Assembly (NCBI RefSeq): GCF_900313065.1
Contig: NZ_OMPU01000011.1
Location: 62,001-126,000 of the forward strand
Direction of reading: 5' to 3'
From: Kiloniella sp. EL199
GTDB lineage: Bacteria; Pseudomonadota; Alphaproteobacteria; Kiloniellales; Kiloniellaceae
DNA length: 64,000 nucleotides
Of the stretch, positions 56,675 through 64,000 are shown piece after piece (position 1 is the first letter of the stretch; each line of letters begins with the position of its first letter). The position numbers and the translations under genes were made by a program. The notes under the pieces were generated by a model, which worked only from the letters and a program-made list of their open reading frames with translations, made no database searches and was not told where the DNA came from.

Positions 56675-57120
56675 GTAGCAACGATCAAGAGACTCACACC
56701 ACCAAATGCAACAGCACAGATAAAAATATAAATCGGATGCCAATAGAGTAAGAGCGGATTCTTTTCTCGTTGCCGATCCGGATTCTTGATGCGGCCTTGG
56801 AAATAGATTCCCGTTTCATAAAGCTGTAACGCCGAATCGATATTTCGGGAAATTTGAGATGCCTGATGCCGACGACGTCCATGCCGAATCAGAAGCATCA
56901 CAATAACACCAAACAGAAGCCCGTTGACCAAGAGAATCGCACTGACCAATTGAACAGCCAGTTCAGCCTGATTCGTAATCCATCCAACCAGAATAAATTG
57001 AGCCGTCAGGTACCCAAGGACAAGGCGCAGATCCAGATTCGCCATAAACCTTAGCTGTTCGCCCTGTTCTTTTGCCAGTTCAGCCAGAACATGTGCTTTT
57101 ACACTATCAACTTCGGACAT
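56662..57120 (-). CDS. Hypothetical membrane protein with three predicted helices
   Basis: A 152-residue protein with no recognised family. The N-terminus is acidic and soluble (about 1-28). Predicted membrane helices are at about 31-48, 54-79 and 127-150, separated by a basic cytosolic segment (RHGRRRHQ, then a stretch with several Arg/Lys). It is convergent and overlapping with the LysR gene and upstream of nothing on its own strand. The codon pattern and hydrophobic segments support a real protein. Confidence 0.65.
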   Translation of the reverse strand: MSEVDSVKAHVLAELAKEQGEQLRFMANLDLRLVLGYLTAQFILVGWITNQAELAVQLVSAILLVNGLLFGVIVMLLIRHGRRRHQASQISRNIDSALQLYETGIYFQGRIKNPDRQREKNPLLLYWHPIYIFICAVAFGGVSLLIVATYLV

Positions 57121-57260
57121 CTAATCTCTCCCAACATCTAGGAAACAAAAGGAATACTTTCCCATTTCCATAGAGGTCTAAATTTATAATTTTGCTGGGT
57201 GTATCCGCTGTCGAATAAACGAATCCAAAAACCTGCTAAACGGCGATTTGCGGAAATAAA

Positions 57261-57345
57261 TGGTGCCCCCGGCCTGAGTCGAACAGGCACATCCGAAGAT
57301 ACGAGATTTTGAGTCACGCGCGTCTACCAATTCCGCCACGGGGGC
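57261..57345 (-). tRNA. tRNA-Leu (anticodon CAA)
   Basis: An 85-nt class II tRNA with encoded CCA. The acceptor GCCCCCG/CGGGGGC pairs perfectly. The D arm has GAATTGGTAGA. The anticodon loop is CTCAAAA with anticodon CAA (57311-57309), reading UUG. The long variable arm is TATC-TTCG-GATG, and the T arm is GCCTG/CAGGC. The anticodon stem CGTGA/TCTCG has a U-U mismatch in the middle pair (29-41). Confidence 0.95.
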
Positions 57346-57524
57346 ACTTGTGGGTGCGCATATTACTGATGCTTGCGCCTTTGGCAAGTTTCGATTTCAT
57401 TTTTATAATTTATCTAAAATTAGGCACAAAAATAACACAGAAATCAGGGGTTTTTGCTTTTCCAGATGAATTTCAGTAAACTATGACTAGAACTTAACTA
57501 TTGATTAAGGTTACTATTAGTTTA

Positions 57525-57582
57525 AACGGCCTCTTTCTTGGGGGGAAGAGTTTCACAAAAAATGGCCGTTCATAATTCCCCC
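57525..57582 (+). promoter_or_regulatory. Pseudoknot-capable 5' leader of the cold-shock gene
   Basis: AACGGCC (57525-57531) pairs with GGCCGTT (57564-57570). GGGGGAA (57541-57547), inside that loop, pairs with TTCCCCC (57576-57582), outside it. Both 7-base stems are perfect and interleave as an H-type pseudoknot or as two alternative hairpins. A possible promoter TTGCTT-N17-TAAACT lies at 57454-57482. The region 57388-57659 has no other gene. Confidence 0.5.
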
Positions 57583-57659
57583 AAAAGCTCAAATTACACC
57601 CTCGGGAGGGGTTAATATTTGAGTTCTACATTTAGGTTAGTCTGGAGCAACCGTGCGCC

Positions 57660-58166
57660 ATGTTGGATACCAGTGTAATAGTAGATCAAACAGAAAATGA
57701 GATGCCTGACATACAGGCACGCGTAAAGTGGTTTAATGCCACTAAAGGCTTTGGATTTGTCCAGGCCGGGGAAGAATTACCCGACGCATTCCTTCATATA
57801 TCCGTTTTAGAAAAAGCAGGACACCGATCTTTGCCCGAAGGGGCTGAGCTTATTTGTGACCTGACTAACGGTGATAAAGGGCTGCAGGTCAAACACATTC
57901 ACAGTGTCGAATCCATGCCGGAACCACCGCCGCCCCCCGGCAGTGAAAGTGGCGAGCCAACCATCGAAGGTATTGTGAAGTTTTTCAATGCCGACAAAGG
58001 CTATGGGTTTGTTTCACCAGATGATGGCAGCAGGGATATTTTTATTTCTGCACGAATTCTGGAGCGATCAGGCATTTACCGCGTTGCCCAGAATCAACGT
58101 ATCAAGATGGAAACCGAGGATAGCGACAAAGGCCCCTTAGCAACAATTGTTCAGCTCCTTGAATGA
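57660..58166 (+). CDS. Cold-shock protein with two CSD domains
   Basis: A 168-residue nucleic-acid-binding protein with two cold-shock domains. CSD1 starts ARVKWFNATKGFGFVQ (near 20), with DAFLHIS as its RNP2. CSD2 starts GIVKFFNADKGYGFV (near 102), with DIFISA. A Pro-rich linker (PEPPPPPGSESGEP) joins them. Double-CSD proteins are typical of alphaproteobacteria. The start ATG at 57660 has GGAG 13 bases upstream, a long spacing; an internal ATG at 57702 is possible. A structured leader precedes it. Confidence 0.93.
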   Translation: MLDTSVIVDQTENEMPDIQARVKWFNATKGFGFVQAGEELPDAFLHISVLEKAGHRSLPEGAELICDLTNGDKGLQVKHIHSVESMPEPPPPPGSESGEPTIEGIVKFFNADKGYGFVSPDDGSRDIFISARILERSGIYRVAQNQRIKMETEDSDKGPLATIVQLLE

Positions 58167-58178
58167 ATACTGCTCATC

Positions 58179-58258
58179 TTGGTCAGCATCAAAGCAACTT
58201 AGGAACCACATTCCTTAAGAGTTAGAGATACGGGGTAACCCTCTTACCTCGTATCTCT
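58179..58258 (+). promoter_or_regulatory. Tandem stem-loops between the cold-shock and DedA genes
   Basis: The strongest stem pairs 58224-58238 with 58244-58258 (15 bases, one wobble, core AGAGATACG), without a U-run after it. A weaker hairpin of CTTAGGAA with TTCCTTAAG lies just upstream. They may protect or process the 3' end of the cold-shock mRNA, or shape the leader of the DedA gene. Confidence 0.45.
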
Positions 58259-58320
58259 GCTTGACCTTCACGCTTTAGTCCTGTTTTCTTCGCTTCCTGA
58301 TTAACAAAAGGAAGCTCATC

Positions 58321-58902
58321 GTGTTTCGTAGCCTTTATAACTGGACCATGGGTCTCGCAGCGCACCCCCATGCGCTTTTAGCTCTCGGCTTTATCGCCTT
58401 TATTGAAAGTTCAGTTTTTCCAATTCCACCGGACATTTTGATTATTCCAATGGTCTTGGCGGCACGTGATCAAGCCTGGAAAATAGCCCTCGTTGCCACA
58501 ATCGCTTCTGTTTTGGGGGGGATGTTTGGCTATGGAATTGGTGCCTTCCTGTTTGAATCTATTGGACAACCAATCATAGAGTTCTACGGAAAGACAGAGT
58601 ATCTGGAAGATTTCAGAACGAGATATAACGACTGGGGCGCCTGGATCGTATTTATCGCAGGGGTAACACCTTTCCCCTACAAGGTAATTACGATTGCTTC
58701 AGGATTTTTTGAGCTTAACTTTACTGTTTTCAGTATATCTTCTCTTGGCGCTCGCGGGCTTCGGTTCTTTTTTGTCGCCGGACTTTTATGGTATTTCGGA
58801 CAACCCATAAGAATATTTATTGAGAAATACCTCAATATTCTTGCCACAATCTTCTGCATACTACTGATCGGCGGCTTCGTTGCCTTGAAGTATCTTCTCT
58901 AA
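58321..58902 (+). CDS. DedA/YqaA family membrane protein
   Basis: A 193-residue inner-membrane protein of the SNARE-associated/DedA superfamily, YqaA branch. The family core is FIESSVFPIPPDILIIPMVLA, then GGMFGYGIGAFLFESIGQPII with the glycine-rich turn, and FIAGVTPFPYKVITIASG, where a conserved Pro-rich loop sits. About five hydrophobic segments are visible. It starts with GTG at 58321. dsbB follows after 19 bases. DedA relatives are linked to lipid carrier recycling, but a role for this branch is not established. Confidence 0.9.
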   Translation: MFRSLYNWTMGLAAHPHALLALGFIAFIESSVFPIPPDILIIPMVLAARDQAWKIALVATIASVLGGMFGYGIGAFLFESIGQPIIEFYGKTEYLEDFRTRYNDWGAWIVFIAGVTPFPYKVITIASGFFELNFTVFSISSLGARGLRFFFVAGLLWYFGQPIRIFIEKYLNILATIFCILLIGGFVALKYLL

Positions 58903-58921
58903 AAACTACAGGTCAGCAAAA

Positions 58922-59437
58922 ATGGCTGCACTTATCGAGATTGTTAAAGATATCAAAACAGGATCAATGGCACTCATCGCCATTGCATCCAGTGTAGCCG
59001 TTCTGGGGGCCGCCCTCGCATTCCAATATATTGGTGGCCTTTATCCCTGCGTTCTCTGTATGTATCAACGCTGGGCCTATGTTGTCGCGACAGGTTTCGC
59101 CCTGTTGGCCTGGATTCTAAGGAAGCATCCAAGCTTCGCCCGATTGACACTTGGCGCAAGCAGTTTGTCATTTCTTGCTGGCGCTGGCATTGCTGGCTTT
59201 CACGTTGGTGTAGAAAAGCAGTGGTGGGAAGGCACCAGTGAGTGTCAGGGCGATGCTCTTGATTTATCTGCATCTATAGAAGACCTGACAAGCCAGCTTA
59301 TGGACCAGCCAATTGTGCGTTGTGATGTTGTGCCTTGGGAACTCTTTGGCATATCAATGGCAGGCTACAATATCATCATATCCCTCGCCCTTGCTTTGTT
59401 GTGTCTATGGACAATCAAGGACTCAAAACACGCTTGA
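58922..59437 (+). CDS. dsbB: Disulfide bond formation protein B
   Basis: Membrane oxidoreductase that passes electrons from DsbA to quinone. It has 171 residues and four helices. The first redox pair is PCVLCMYQRW (CxxC), and the second pair of Cys is in SECQGD and VRCDVVPW. The C-terminal helix has GISMAGYN. It lies 19 bases after the DedA gene in the same direction. A dsbA gene is not in the window. Confidence 0.95.
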   Translation: MAALIEIVKDIKTGSMALIAIASSVAVLGAALAFQYIGGLYPCVLCMYQRWAYVVATGFALLAWILRKHPSFARLTLGASSLSFLAGAGIAGFHVGVEKQWWEGTSECQGDALDLSASIEDLTSQLMDQPIVRCDVVPWELFGISMAGYNIIISLALALLCLWTIKDSKHA

Positions 59438-59479
59438 TGAACACGTCCTGAGCTTCACCCCCGAAGTCGAACACGCCAG

Positions 59480-60061
59480 TCAATCAAGGCATAGAGAGCC
59501 GCTATCCCGCTCAAGTTCAGCATCCCAATATAGAAAATCGTGCCAGCTTTCGTGAAGATAGTTTGGTGGAAAAGCTCGACCATTTTGATTCAACTCGTGC
59601 ACGGTCGGACAACGAGGCCAGGATTTTAGCATCATCCGCGCTTCTGACGGTGATCGGCCACCCTTTGACAGGTTACAGGACTGACAGGCGGTAATAATAT
59701 TTTCCCATGATGTACCGCCCCCTTGGCACCGGGGAATAACATGATCGAAAGTCAGATATTCCGATGCCTCCTGCACACCACAATACTGGCAGGTAAAAGC
59801 ATCTCGTAAAAATACATTAAAACGGGTAAATGCCGGACGACGATCCATTTCTACATAACTTCTAAGGGCAACAACACTCGGAATACGCATCTGGAAAGAT
59901 GGCGAATGGACCTCGCTTTCATATTCAGAAACAATCTGAACCCGATCAAGGAACACAGCTTTGATGGCATCTTGCCAGGACAAGAGAGAAAGAGGGAAGT
60001 AACTGAGTGGACGAAAGTCCGCGTTTAGGACCAACGCCGGATTAGCTGAAAAGGAAACCAC
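59480..60061 (-). CDS. HNH endonuclease family protein
   Basis: A 193-residue protein of the alphaproteobacterial HNH group: PALVLNADFRPLSYFPLSLLSWQDA at the start, then a Cys pair CQYCG, LTFDHVIPRCQGGG with the catalytic His, and ACQSCNLSKGGRS. The GTG at 60061 is chosen because GGAGG lies 6 bases upstream; an upstream ATG at 60115 adds an atypical leader. It stands alone, with no restriction partner, and is convergent with dsbB. Its role is not established. Confidence 0.88.
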   Translation of the reverse strand: MVSFSANPALVLNADFRPLSYFPLSLLSWQDAIKAVFLDRVQIVSEYESEVHSPSFQMRIPSVVALRSYVEMDRRPAFTRFNVFLRDAFTCQYCGVQEASEYLTFDHVIPRCQGGGTSWENIITACQSCNLSKGGRSPSEARMMLKSWPRCPTVHELNQNGRAFPPNYLHESWHDFLYWDAELERDSGSLCLD

Positions 60062-60258
60062 GTTTTTCCTCCGTGGGATCTCAAAACACCAGGGCGAATA
60101 ATACCAAAGCACCAAAACTGAACGATACTGAAGTATCTATTTAAAAGTAATGCTCTTTTCCCCAACATACAACATTTTGTGTCACAGTAACAAAAGAAAC
60201 ACAAAATTCAGATTCAACTGTCATAATTCAATCCAGCAAACCACAATAAAGTTCATAC

Positions 60259-60291
60259 AAAAAAGGTCCTTTTTCAGCACGAAAAAGGACC
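60259..60291 (-). terminator. Intrinsic terminator of the carboxylesterase gene
   Basis: Perfect 11-base arms GGTCCTTTTTC (60265-60275) and GAAAAAGGACC (60281-60291) run on the minus strand into TTTTTT. It lies 36 bases after the stop. Confidence 0.93.
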
Positions 60292-60327
60292 CTTACTCAA
60301 CACCGCAAAATGCGTATTTCTCTTAGC

Positions 60328-61002
60328 CTATTCATCTTTAACGGCATAACCAAGCAGCTCAGTTACAAAACCAACCCCCATACGAATGCCATTTTCATCA
60401 ATACCATGCCCAAGTTCGGAAATCATTTCCTGATACACGGTAATGTCATGTTCCGTCATTGCTTCTACTGCAGCAGGAAGTGCTTCCGGAGGAACAACTT
60501 CATCCTGATCACCGTGGATCGCAAGTACTGGACATTTGCTTGATAGCTCGTCCTTGAGTAAATCCGGGGCAACCAGCATACCGGAAAAACACATCATGCC
60601 AGCAAGGGGGGATTTCTGTCGAAAACCGAGATGATAGGCCATCATGGCACCTTGAGAAAACCCCATTAGGAAAACACGCTCAGGCGGCAGATTATAATGC
60701 GCCATTTCCTGCTCAATAAAGGCCTGCACAATAGGTGCTGCCTTTTGAATTCCGTCAAGGATAAGATCCCGATCCCTGCTCATCAAACTGAACCATTGTC
60801 GGCCCATAGGCGCCATGTCACAAGGTTGATGAGCATCAGGAGAAACAATTGCAGCATGCGGCAGGGCATTCGCAAAATAGGGGGCAAGACCAATTAAATC
60901 CTGCCCATCTGCACCAAGACCATGCAGCATGATGATTAGTTCTTTTGCTGGCCCACCCGAGCTCGGCTCGTGACGAGGTCCAGTTAATGTTACCTCTGAC
61001 AT
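60328..61002 (-). CDS. Phospholipase/carboxylesterase (alpha/beta hydrolase)
   Basis: A 224-residue serine hydrolase. The nucleophile elbow is GFSQGAMMAYHLG, the acid lies in AIHGDQDEVVPPEAL, and the His in SELGHGIDE. The oxyanion region is MLHGLGADGQDLIGLAP. It belongs to the carboxylesterase 2 / acyl-protein thioesterase-like family; the natural substrate is unknown. It is a single-gene unit with its own terminator. Confidence 0.94.
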   Translation of the reverse strand: MSEVTLTGPRHEPSSGGPAKELIIMLHGLGADGQDLIGLAPYFANALPHAAIVSPDAHQPCDMAPMGRQWFSLMSRDRDLILDGIQKAAPIVQAFIEQEMAHYNLPPERVFLMGFSQGAMMAYHLGFRQKSPLAGMMCFSGMLVAPDLLKDELSSKCPVLAIHGDQDEVVPPEALPAAVEAMTEHDITVYQEMISELGHGIDENGIRMGVGFVTELLGYAVKDE

Positions 61003-61128
61003 TTACATGCCCCCCATGAATAACTACCTACTTTTACACGATTTTTTTCCGCAGGTCATCAATTTTAGCCAAATGGTTAACAAATTCTCAATAACGGAGC
61101 CATCAGAAGAAGTAAAAAATTGCCAAAA

Positions 61129-61743
61129 TCAGGCAATTCCTGCATGGCGATAATAGTGCCATAAAAACCGGGCACCAGTACTGCGGTAGGGACGCCAGCT
61201 TTCGGAAAGCTCGTACATTTCGTGAGGCGTTGGGCGTGCTTCCAAACCCTTGAGATGCTTCATGGACTCTTGCAAAGCAAGATCAGCTGCGGGCATGACA
61301 TCTGGGCGTTTCAATGCAAACAAAAGGTATACTTCGCAGGTCCAGCGTCCAATGCCTTTGGCCTGTATCAAGTGATCAATAACGTCCTCATCCGGCATGT
61401 CAGGTAAACGCTCCAACTGTAAACGGCCCGCCAGGACATCTTCGGCCAGCGCGCGCGTGTAGCGTTGTTTCGGGCGGCTCAACCCCGCCGCCTTCATACC
61501 ATCATCATCCAAGGCCAAAATATTTTCCGGCGTAATTTCCCCGACCTGTCCTAATAATCGCCCCAAGATAGCTTTTGCTGATTGTACGGAAACCTGTTGG
61601 GAAATAATCATTCCGACTAAACCATCAAATCCGGCATCCTGCGATCGTGTTGGCGGCAAACCACATTCAAGATATGCTTTGGCGATGTCTGCATCTTGTC
61701 TGGAAAGAGTTTCCAGAGGAACACGTAAAGCTTCATCAGGCAT
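61129..61743 (-). CDS. DNA-3-methyladenine glycosylase II-like protein (AlkA family)
   Basis: Base excision glycosylase with a helix-hairpin-helix. It has 204 residues from the ATG at 61743; an in-frame GTG at 61788 is an alternative. GLVGMIISQQVSVQSAKAILGRL is the family core, the HhH is KGIGRWTCEVYLLFAL, and the catalytic Asp lies in MPAADLALQES. It lacks the N-terminal AlkA domain, as in the short forms. It is divergent from gluQRS with 55 bases between the chosen start codons. Confidence 0.93.
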   Translation of the reverse strand: MPDEALRVPLETLSRQDADIAKAYLECGLPPTRSQDAGFDGLVGMIISQQVSVQSAKAILGRLLGQVGEITPENILALDDDGMKAAGLSRPKQRYTRALAEDVLAGRLQLERLPDMPDEDVIDHLIQAKGIGRWTCEVYLLFALKRPDVMPAADLALQESMKHLKGLEARPTPHEMYELSESWRPYRSTGARFLWHYYRHAGIA

Positions 61744-61798
61744 TATTTTATCACTCACGGCTGGACTTTTTCCCTCTTCTCGTTGCACATTCCATTTG

Positions 61799-62674
61799 AT
61801 GACAACCCATTCGATAACAACATTGCCTCAACAAATCTTTCGCTTTGCGCCTTCGCCCAGCGGATATCTCCATCTTGGACATGCTTATTCCGCTCTCTAT
61901 AGTTGGACCCAAGCACAAAAAAACGATGCTCAATTTATTTTGAGAATTGAAGATATAGACACCACGCGATGCCGCAAGGAATTCGCAGAGGCTATTTACG
62001 AAGATCTTTCCTGGCTTGGCCTAAAATGGCCTGATCTCCCGCGTGTTCAGTCTGAACATATGGATGATTATCAACAAGCTCTCACAAAGCTAAAAGATCA
62101 CAATCTCCTTTATCCGTGTTTTTGCACGCGCAAAGAAATTCAGAATGAAGTACAACAATCCGGACGCGCCCCACACGGGCCAGATGGATTAATATATCCG
62201 GGCACCTGTAGAAACCTGTCTTTGTCACAAAGAGAAAGACGCATCGCGCAAGGAGACGGCTATGCGTTACGCCTGAACATGGCTCGGGCCTGCCCTTTAG
62301 CAGGAGAGCTATATTGGCTGGATCAGAGGAAAGGCAAGATCAAGGCAACACCTGAAATTTTTGGCGACATTGTCCTTGCTAGAAAAGACATTCACACCAG
62401 TTATCATCTATCTGTTACTGTTGATGACGCGCTTCAAAATATATCCTGTATAACCCGAGGCACAGACCTCTTTGAAGCCACACATATTCACAGACTTTTA
62501 CAAGCCTTGTTAAAATTACCTGTGCCGACATGGCATCATCACGACCTGATCCATGATGACAAAGGCAACCGGCTCGCCAAACGACATAACGCCCTCGCCA
62601 TCAGAGAACTCAGAGAACAGGGAAAAAATCCTGACGACATCAAAAAGATGGTTGGGTTGGCAAATGAGGGATAA
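61799..62674 (+). CDS. gluQRS: Glutamyl-Q tRNA(Asp) synthetase
   Basis: Truncated GluRS-like enzyme that attaches Glu to the queuosine of tRNA-Asp. It has 291 residues. The HIGH-like motif is FAPSPSGYLHLGHAYSALYS, the zinc site has CFCTRKEI with PGTCRN, and the KMSKS-like loop is GNRLAKRHNA. It has no anticodon-binding domain. The ATG at 61799 gives the usual length; the upstream frame overlaps the alkA-like gene and is not used. Confidence 0.94.
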   Translation: MTTHSITTLPQQIFRFAPSPSGYLHLGHAYSALYSWTQAQKNDAQFILRIEDIDTTRCRKEFAEAIYEDLSWLGLKWPDLPRVQSEHMDDYQQALTKLKDHNLLYPCFCTRKEIQNEVQQSGRAPHGPDGLIYPGTCRNLSLSQRERRIAQGDGYALRLNMARACPLAGELYWLDQRKGKIKATPEIFGDIVLARKDIHTSYHLSVTVDDALQNISCITRGTDLFEATHIHRLLQALLKLPVPTWHHHDLIHDDKGNRLAKRHNALAIRELREQGKNPDDIKKMVGLANEG

Positions 62675-62697
62675 AAACCCTTAATCTAAAAATCAGC

Positions 62698-64000
62698 TTA
62701 ATTGCGGCCAGATAAAAGCCCACGCGCAATGACCTGTGCCTGTATTTCCGCCGCACCTTCGAAGATATTCAAGATACGCGCATCACATAGTACCCGGCTG
62801 ATTTTGTATTCTTCGGCGTAGCCATTACCACCATGAATTTGCAGTGCGTTATCTGCATTTGACCATGCAACACGAGCCCCAAGTAGCTTAGCCATGCCAG
62901 CTTCGATATCACAGCGACGATCCGAATCCTTCTCTCGCGCGGAAGCGTAGGTCAATTGACGCGCAATCATGGTTTCAACTGTCATCCAAACCAGCTTCCC
63001 GTAAACTCTGGGAAAATTGTACAATGACTTACCAAACTGGATACGGTCGTGTGCGTATTGCATCCCAAGTTCCAGGGCACACTGAGCAACCCCAACCGCC
63101 CTTGCAGCTGTCTGAATTCTTGCAGATTCAAAAGTTGCCATTAGCTGTTTAAATCCTTGCCCCTCTTCCGCCCCAAGCAGGTTTTCTTTTTTGACTTCAA
63201 AACCGTCAAAACCAAGTTCGTATTCCTTCATACCGCGATAGCCGAGTACCTTGATTTCTCCGCCAGTCATGCCCTCAGCCGGGAAATCTTCGACATCATT
63301 TCCTCTGGGCTTTTCCGCAATAAACATGGAAAGACCTTTATAACCGGGCTCATCCGGGTTGGTTCGTGCCAACAAGGTCATCACATCGCTTCGAGATGCA
63401 TGTGTAATCCAGGTCTTGTTACCTGTTATTTTGTAGCAATCTCCAGACAACACTGCCCGTGTTTTTAAAGAGCCCAAATCTGACCCGGTATTAGGTTCGG
63501 TAAAGACAGCCGTTGGTAAAATTTCACCTGAGGAAATCAGCGGGAGCCACTTTTGTTTTTGCTCTTCAGTCCCCCCCAAACGAATGAGTTCTGCGGCAAT
63601 TTCCGACCGTGTTCCCAAAGATCCCAACCCGATATAGCCACGGGACAGTTCTTCGGTCACGACACACATCGCCGTCTTTCCCATTCCTAAGCCACCATAT
63701 TCTTCAGGAACTGTAAGGCCAAAAATGCCTAACTCCGCCAGTTGCTCGACAACTTCTATTGGAATGAGCTCATCCTTTAAATGCCATTCATGCGCGGCAT
63801 CACTGTAATCATCGGCAACTTTTCCGAACTGATCCCTGACCATCTCCAGTATTTCATCGCCAAGCCCCAAAGTCCCGAAATCCTTGCTCTCAAGACTGTT
63901 CACCAACAGATCAGCCAAGGCTTTTCTGTTCTCTTTTGTATTCCCATCAGCAATCAACGCACGAACATCGTTCGTATGAAAATTTAACAATTGAGTTTCT
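62698..64000 (-). CDS. mcd: Acyl-CoA dehydrogenase, probable (2S)-methylsuccinyl-CoA dehydrogenase (partial)
   Basis: The frame stays open to the window edge, so the N-terminal ~115 residues are missing; 433 are visible. The acyl-CoA dehydrogenase fold is clear: [80 protein letters not shown] and the C-terminal [26 protein letters not shown]. Together with an N-terminal extension this matches Mcd of the ethylmalonyl-CoA pathway of acetate assimilation, better than generic beta-oxidation enzymes. Electrons would go to ETF. Other pathway genes are not seen here. Confidence 0.82.
   Translation of the reverse strand, partial: ETQLLNFHTNDVRALIADGNTKENRKALADLLVNSLESKDFGTLGLGDEILEMVRDQFGKVADDYSDAAHEWHLKDELIPIEVVEQLAELGIFGLTVPEEYGGLGMGKTAMCVVTEELSRGYIGLGSLGTRSEIAAELIRLGGTEEQKQKWLPLISSGEILPTAVFTEPNTGSDLGSLKTRAVLSGDCYKITGNKTWITHASRSDVMTLLARTNPDEPGYKGLSMFIAEKPRGNDVEDFPAEGMTGGEIKVLGYRGMKEYELGFDGFEVKKENLLGAEEGQGFKQLMATFESARIQTAARAVGVAQCALELGMQYAHDRIQFGKSLYNFPRVYGKLVWMTVETMIARQLTYASAREKDSDRRCDIEAGMAKLLGARVAWSNADNALQIHGGNGYAEEYKISRVLCDARILNIFEGAAEIQAQVIARGLLSGRN

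Noticed and set aside
57184-57387. A minus-strand ORF of 67 residues
   Set aside because: It overlaps the tRNA-Leu gene and is an artefact of the tRNA sequence.
59480-60061. HNH nuclease as part of a restriction or defence system
   Set aside because: The gene stands alone among housekeeping genes and belongs to a small HNH family conserved in alphaproteobacteria; no methylase or partner is present.

Overview
The window is 64 kb of tightly packed core chromosome from an alphaproteobacterium. The evidence for this is the ctaC-ctaD-ctaB-coxF-ctaG-ctaE cytochrome oxidase operon with a SURF1 gene beyond it, the alphaproteobacterial families DUF3422, DUF4170 and DUF3035 (BamF), a plant/alphaproteobacterial-type GshA, a MutL that keeps the endonuclease motif, and a methylsuccinyl-CoA dehydrogenase-like enzyme. 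Base composition is moderate, clearly below that of most Rhizobiales or Rhodobacterales. This fits a marine Rhodospirillales, Kiloniellales or Sneathiellales type of organism, but the genus cannot be named from sequence alone. No prophage, transposon, CRISPR array or toxin island is visible.

Layout. 1-5.7 kb: aa3-type cytochrome c oxidase operon on the minus strand, with the SURF1 gene cut by the window edge. 6.0-13.2 kb: DUF3422, tldD, gshA-rsmE (minus), then ubiA with an ETF-beta-type lysine methyltransferase (plus). 13.3-17.8 kb: a PabB-PabC fusion, then the minus-strand group DUF4170, GGCT-like, speD, speE. 18.0-21.5 kb: SPFH/stomatin, NfeD, ubiD and a PAS protein. 21.5-23.7 kb: leuA behind a long structured leader. 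23.8-29.7 kb: pmbA, then the lipid A/LPS group msbA, DUF374 acyltransferase, lpxK, lpxL. 29.8-36 kb: xseA-M23 peptidase, purD, tadA, rluB-like, rsmD. 36-49.3 kb: a long minus-strand series ribF, ileS, lspA, bamF, two M16 peptidases, pgi, mutL, DUF3095, with a MaoC hydratase upstream. 49.5-57.1 kb: DUF2846 lipoprotein, RsmB/NOP methyltransferase, an ArsC-like thioredoxin-fold protein, a membrane protein with a cyclic-nucleotide-binding-like domain, a HI0933/BaiN-type flavoprotein, and a LysR regulator divergent from a VOC protein and a GhrA-like reductase. 57.2-64 kb: tRNA-Leu(CAA), a double cold-shock-domain protein, DedA/YqaA, DsbB, HNH nuclease, carboxylesterase, AlkA-like glycosylase, GluQRS and the Mcd-like dehydrogenase, whose 5' end is cut by the window edge.

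How the genes work together. Respiration and quinones: cox, SURF1, ubiA, ubiD and a probable ETF methyltransferase. Outer envelope: msbA, lpxK, lpxL, lspA and bamF. Translation and RNA modification: ileS, gluQRS, tadA, rsmE, rsmD, an RsmB-like enzyme and a tRNA-Leu. Polyamines: speD and speE. Redox and thiols: gshA, dsbB.

No convincing new multi-gene defence or metabolic system was found. The best leads are RNA-level and protein-level: a pseudoknot-capable 5' leader before the cold-shock gene, competing stems before speDE, a leader peptide and strong hairpin before leuA, a membrane-anchored cNMP-like domain lacking the usual phosphate-binding arginine, a DUF3095 protein with both cyclase-type metal aspartates, and the ubiA-methyltransferase pairing.
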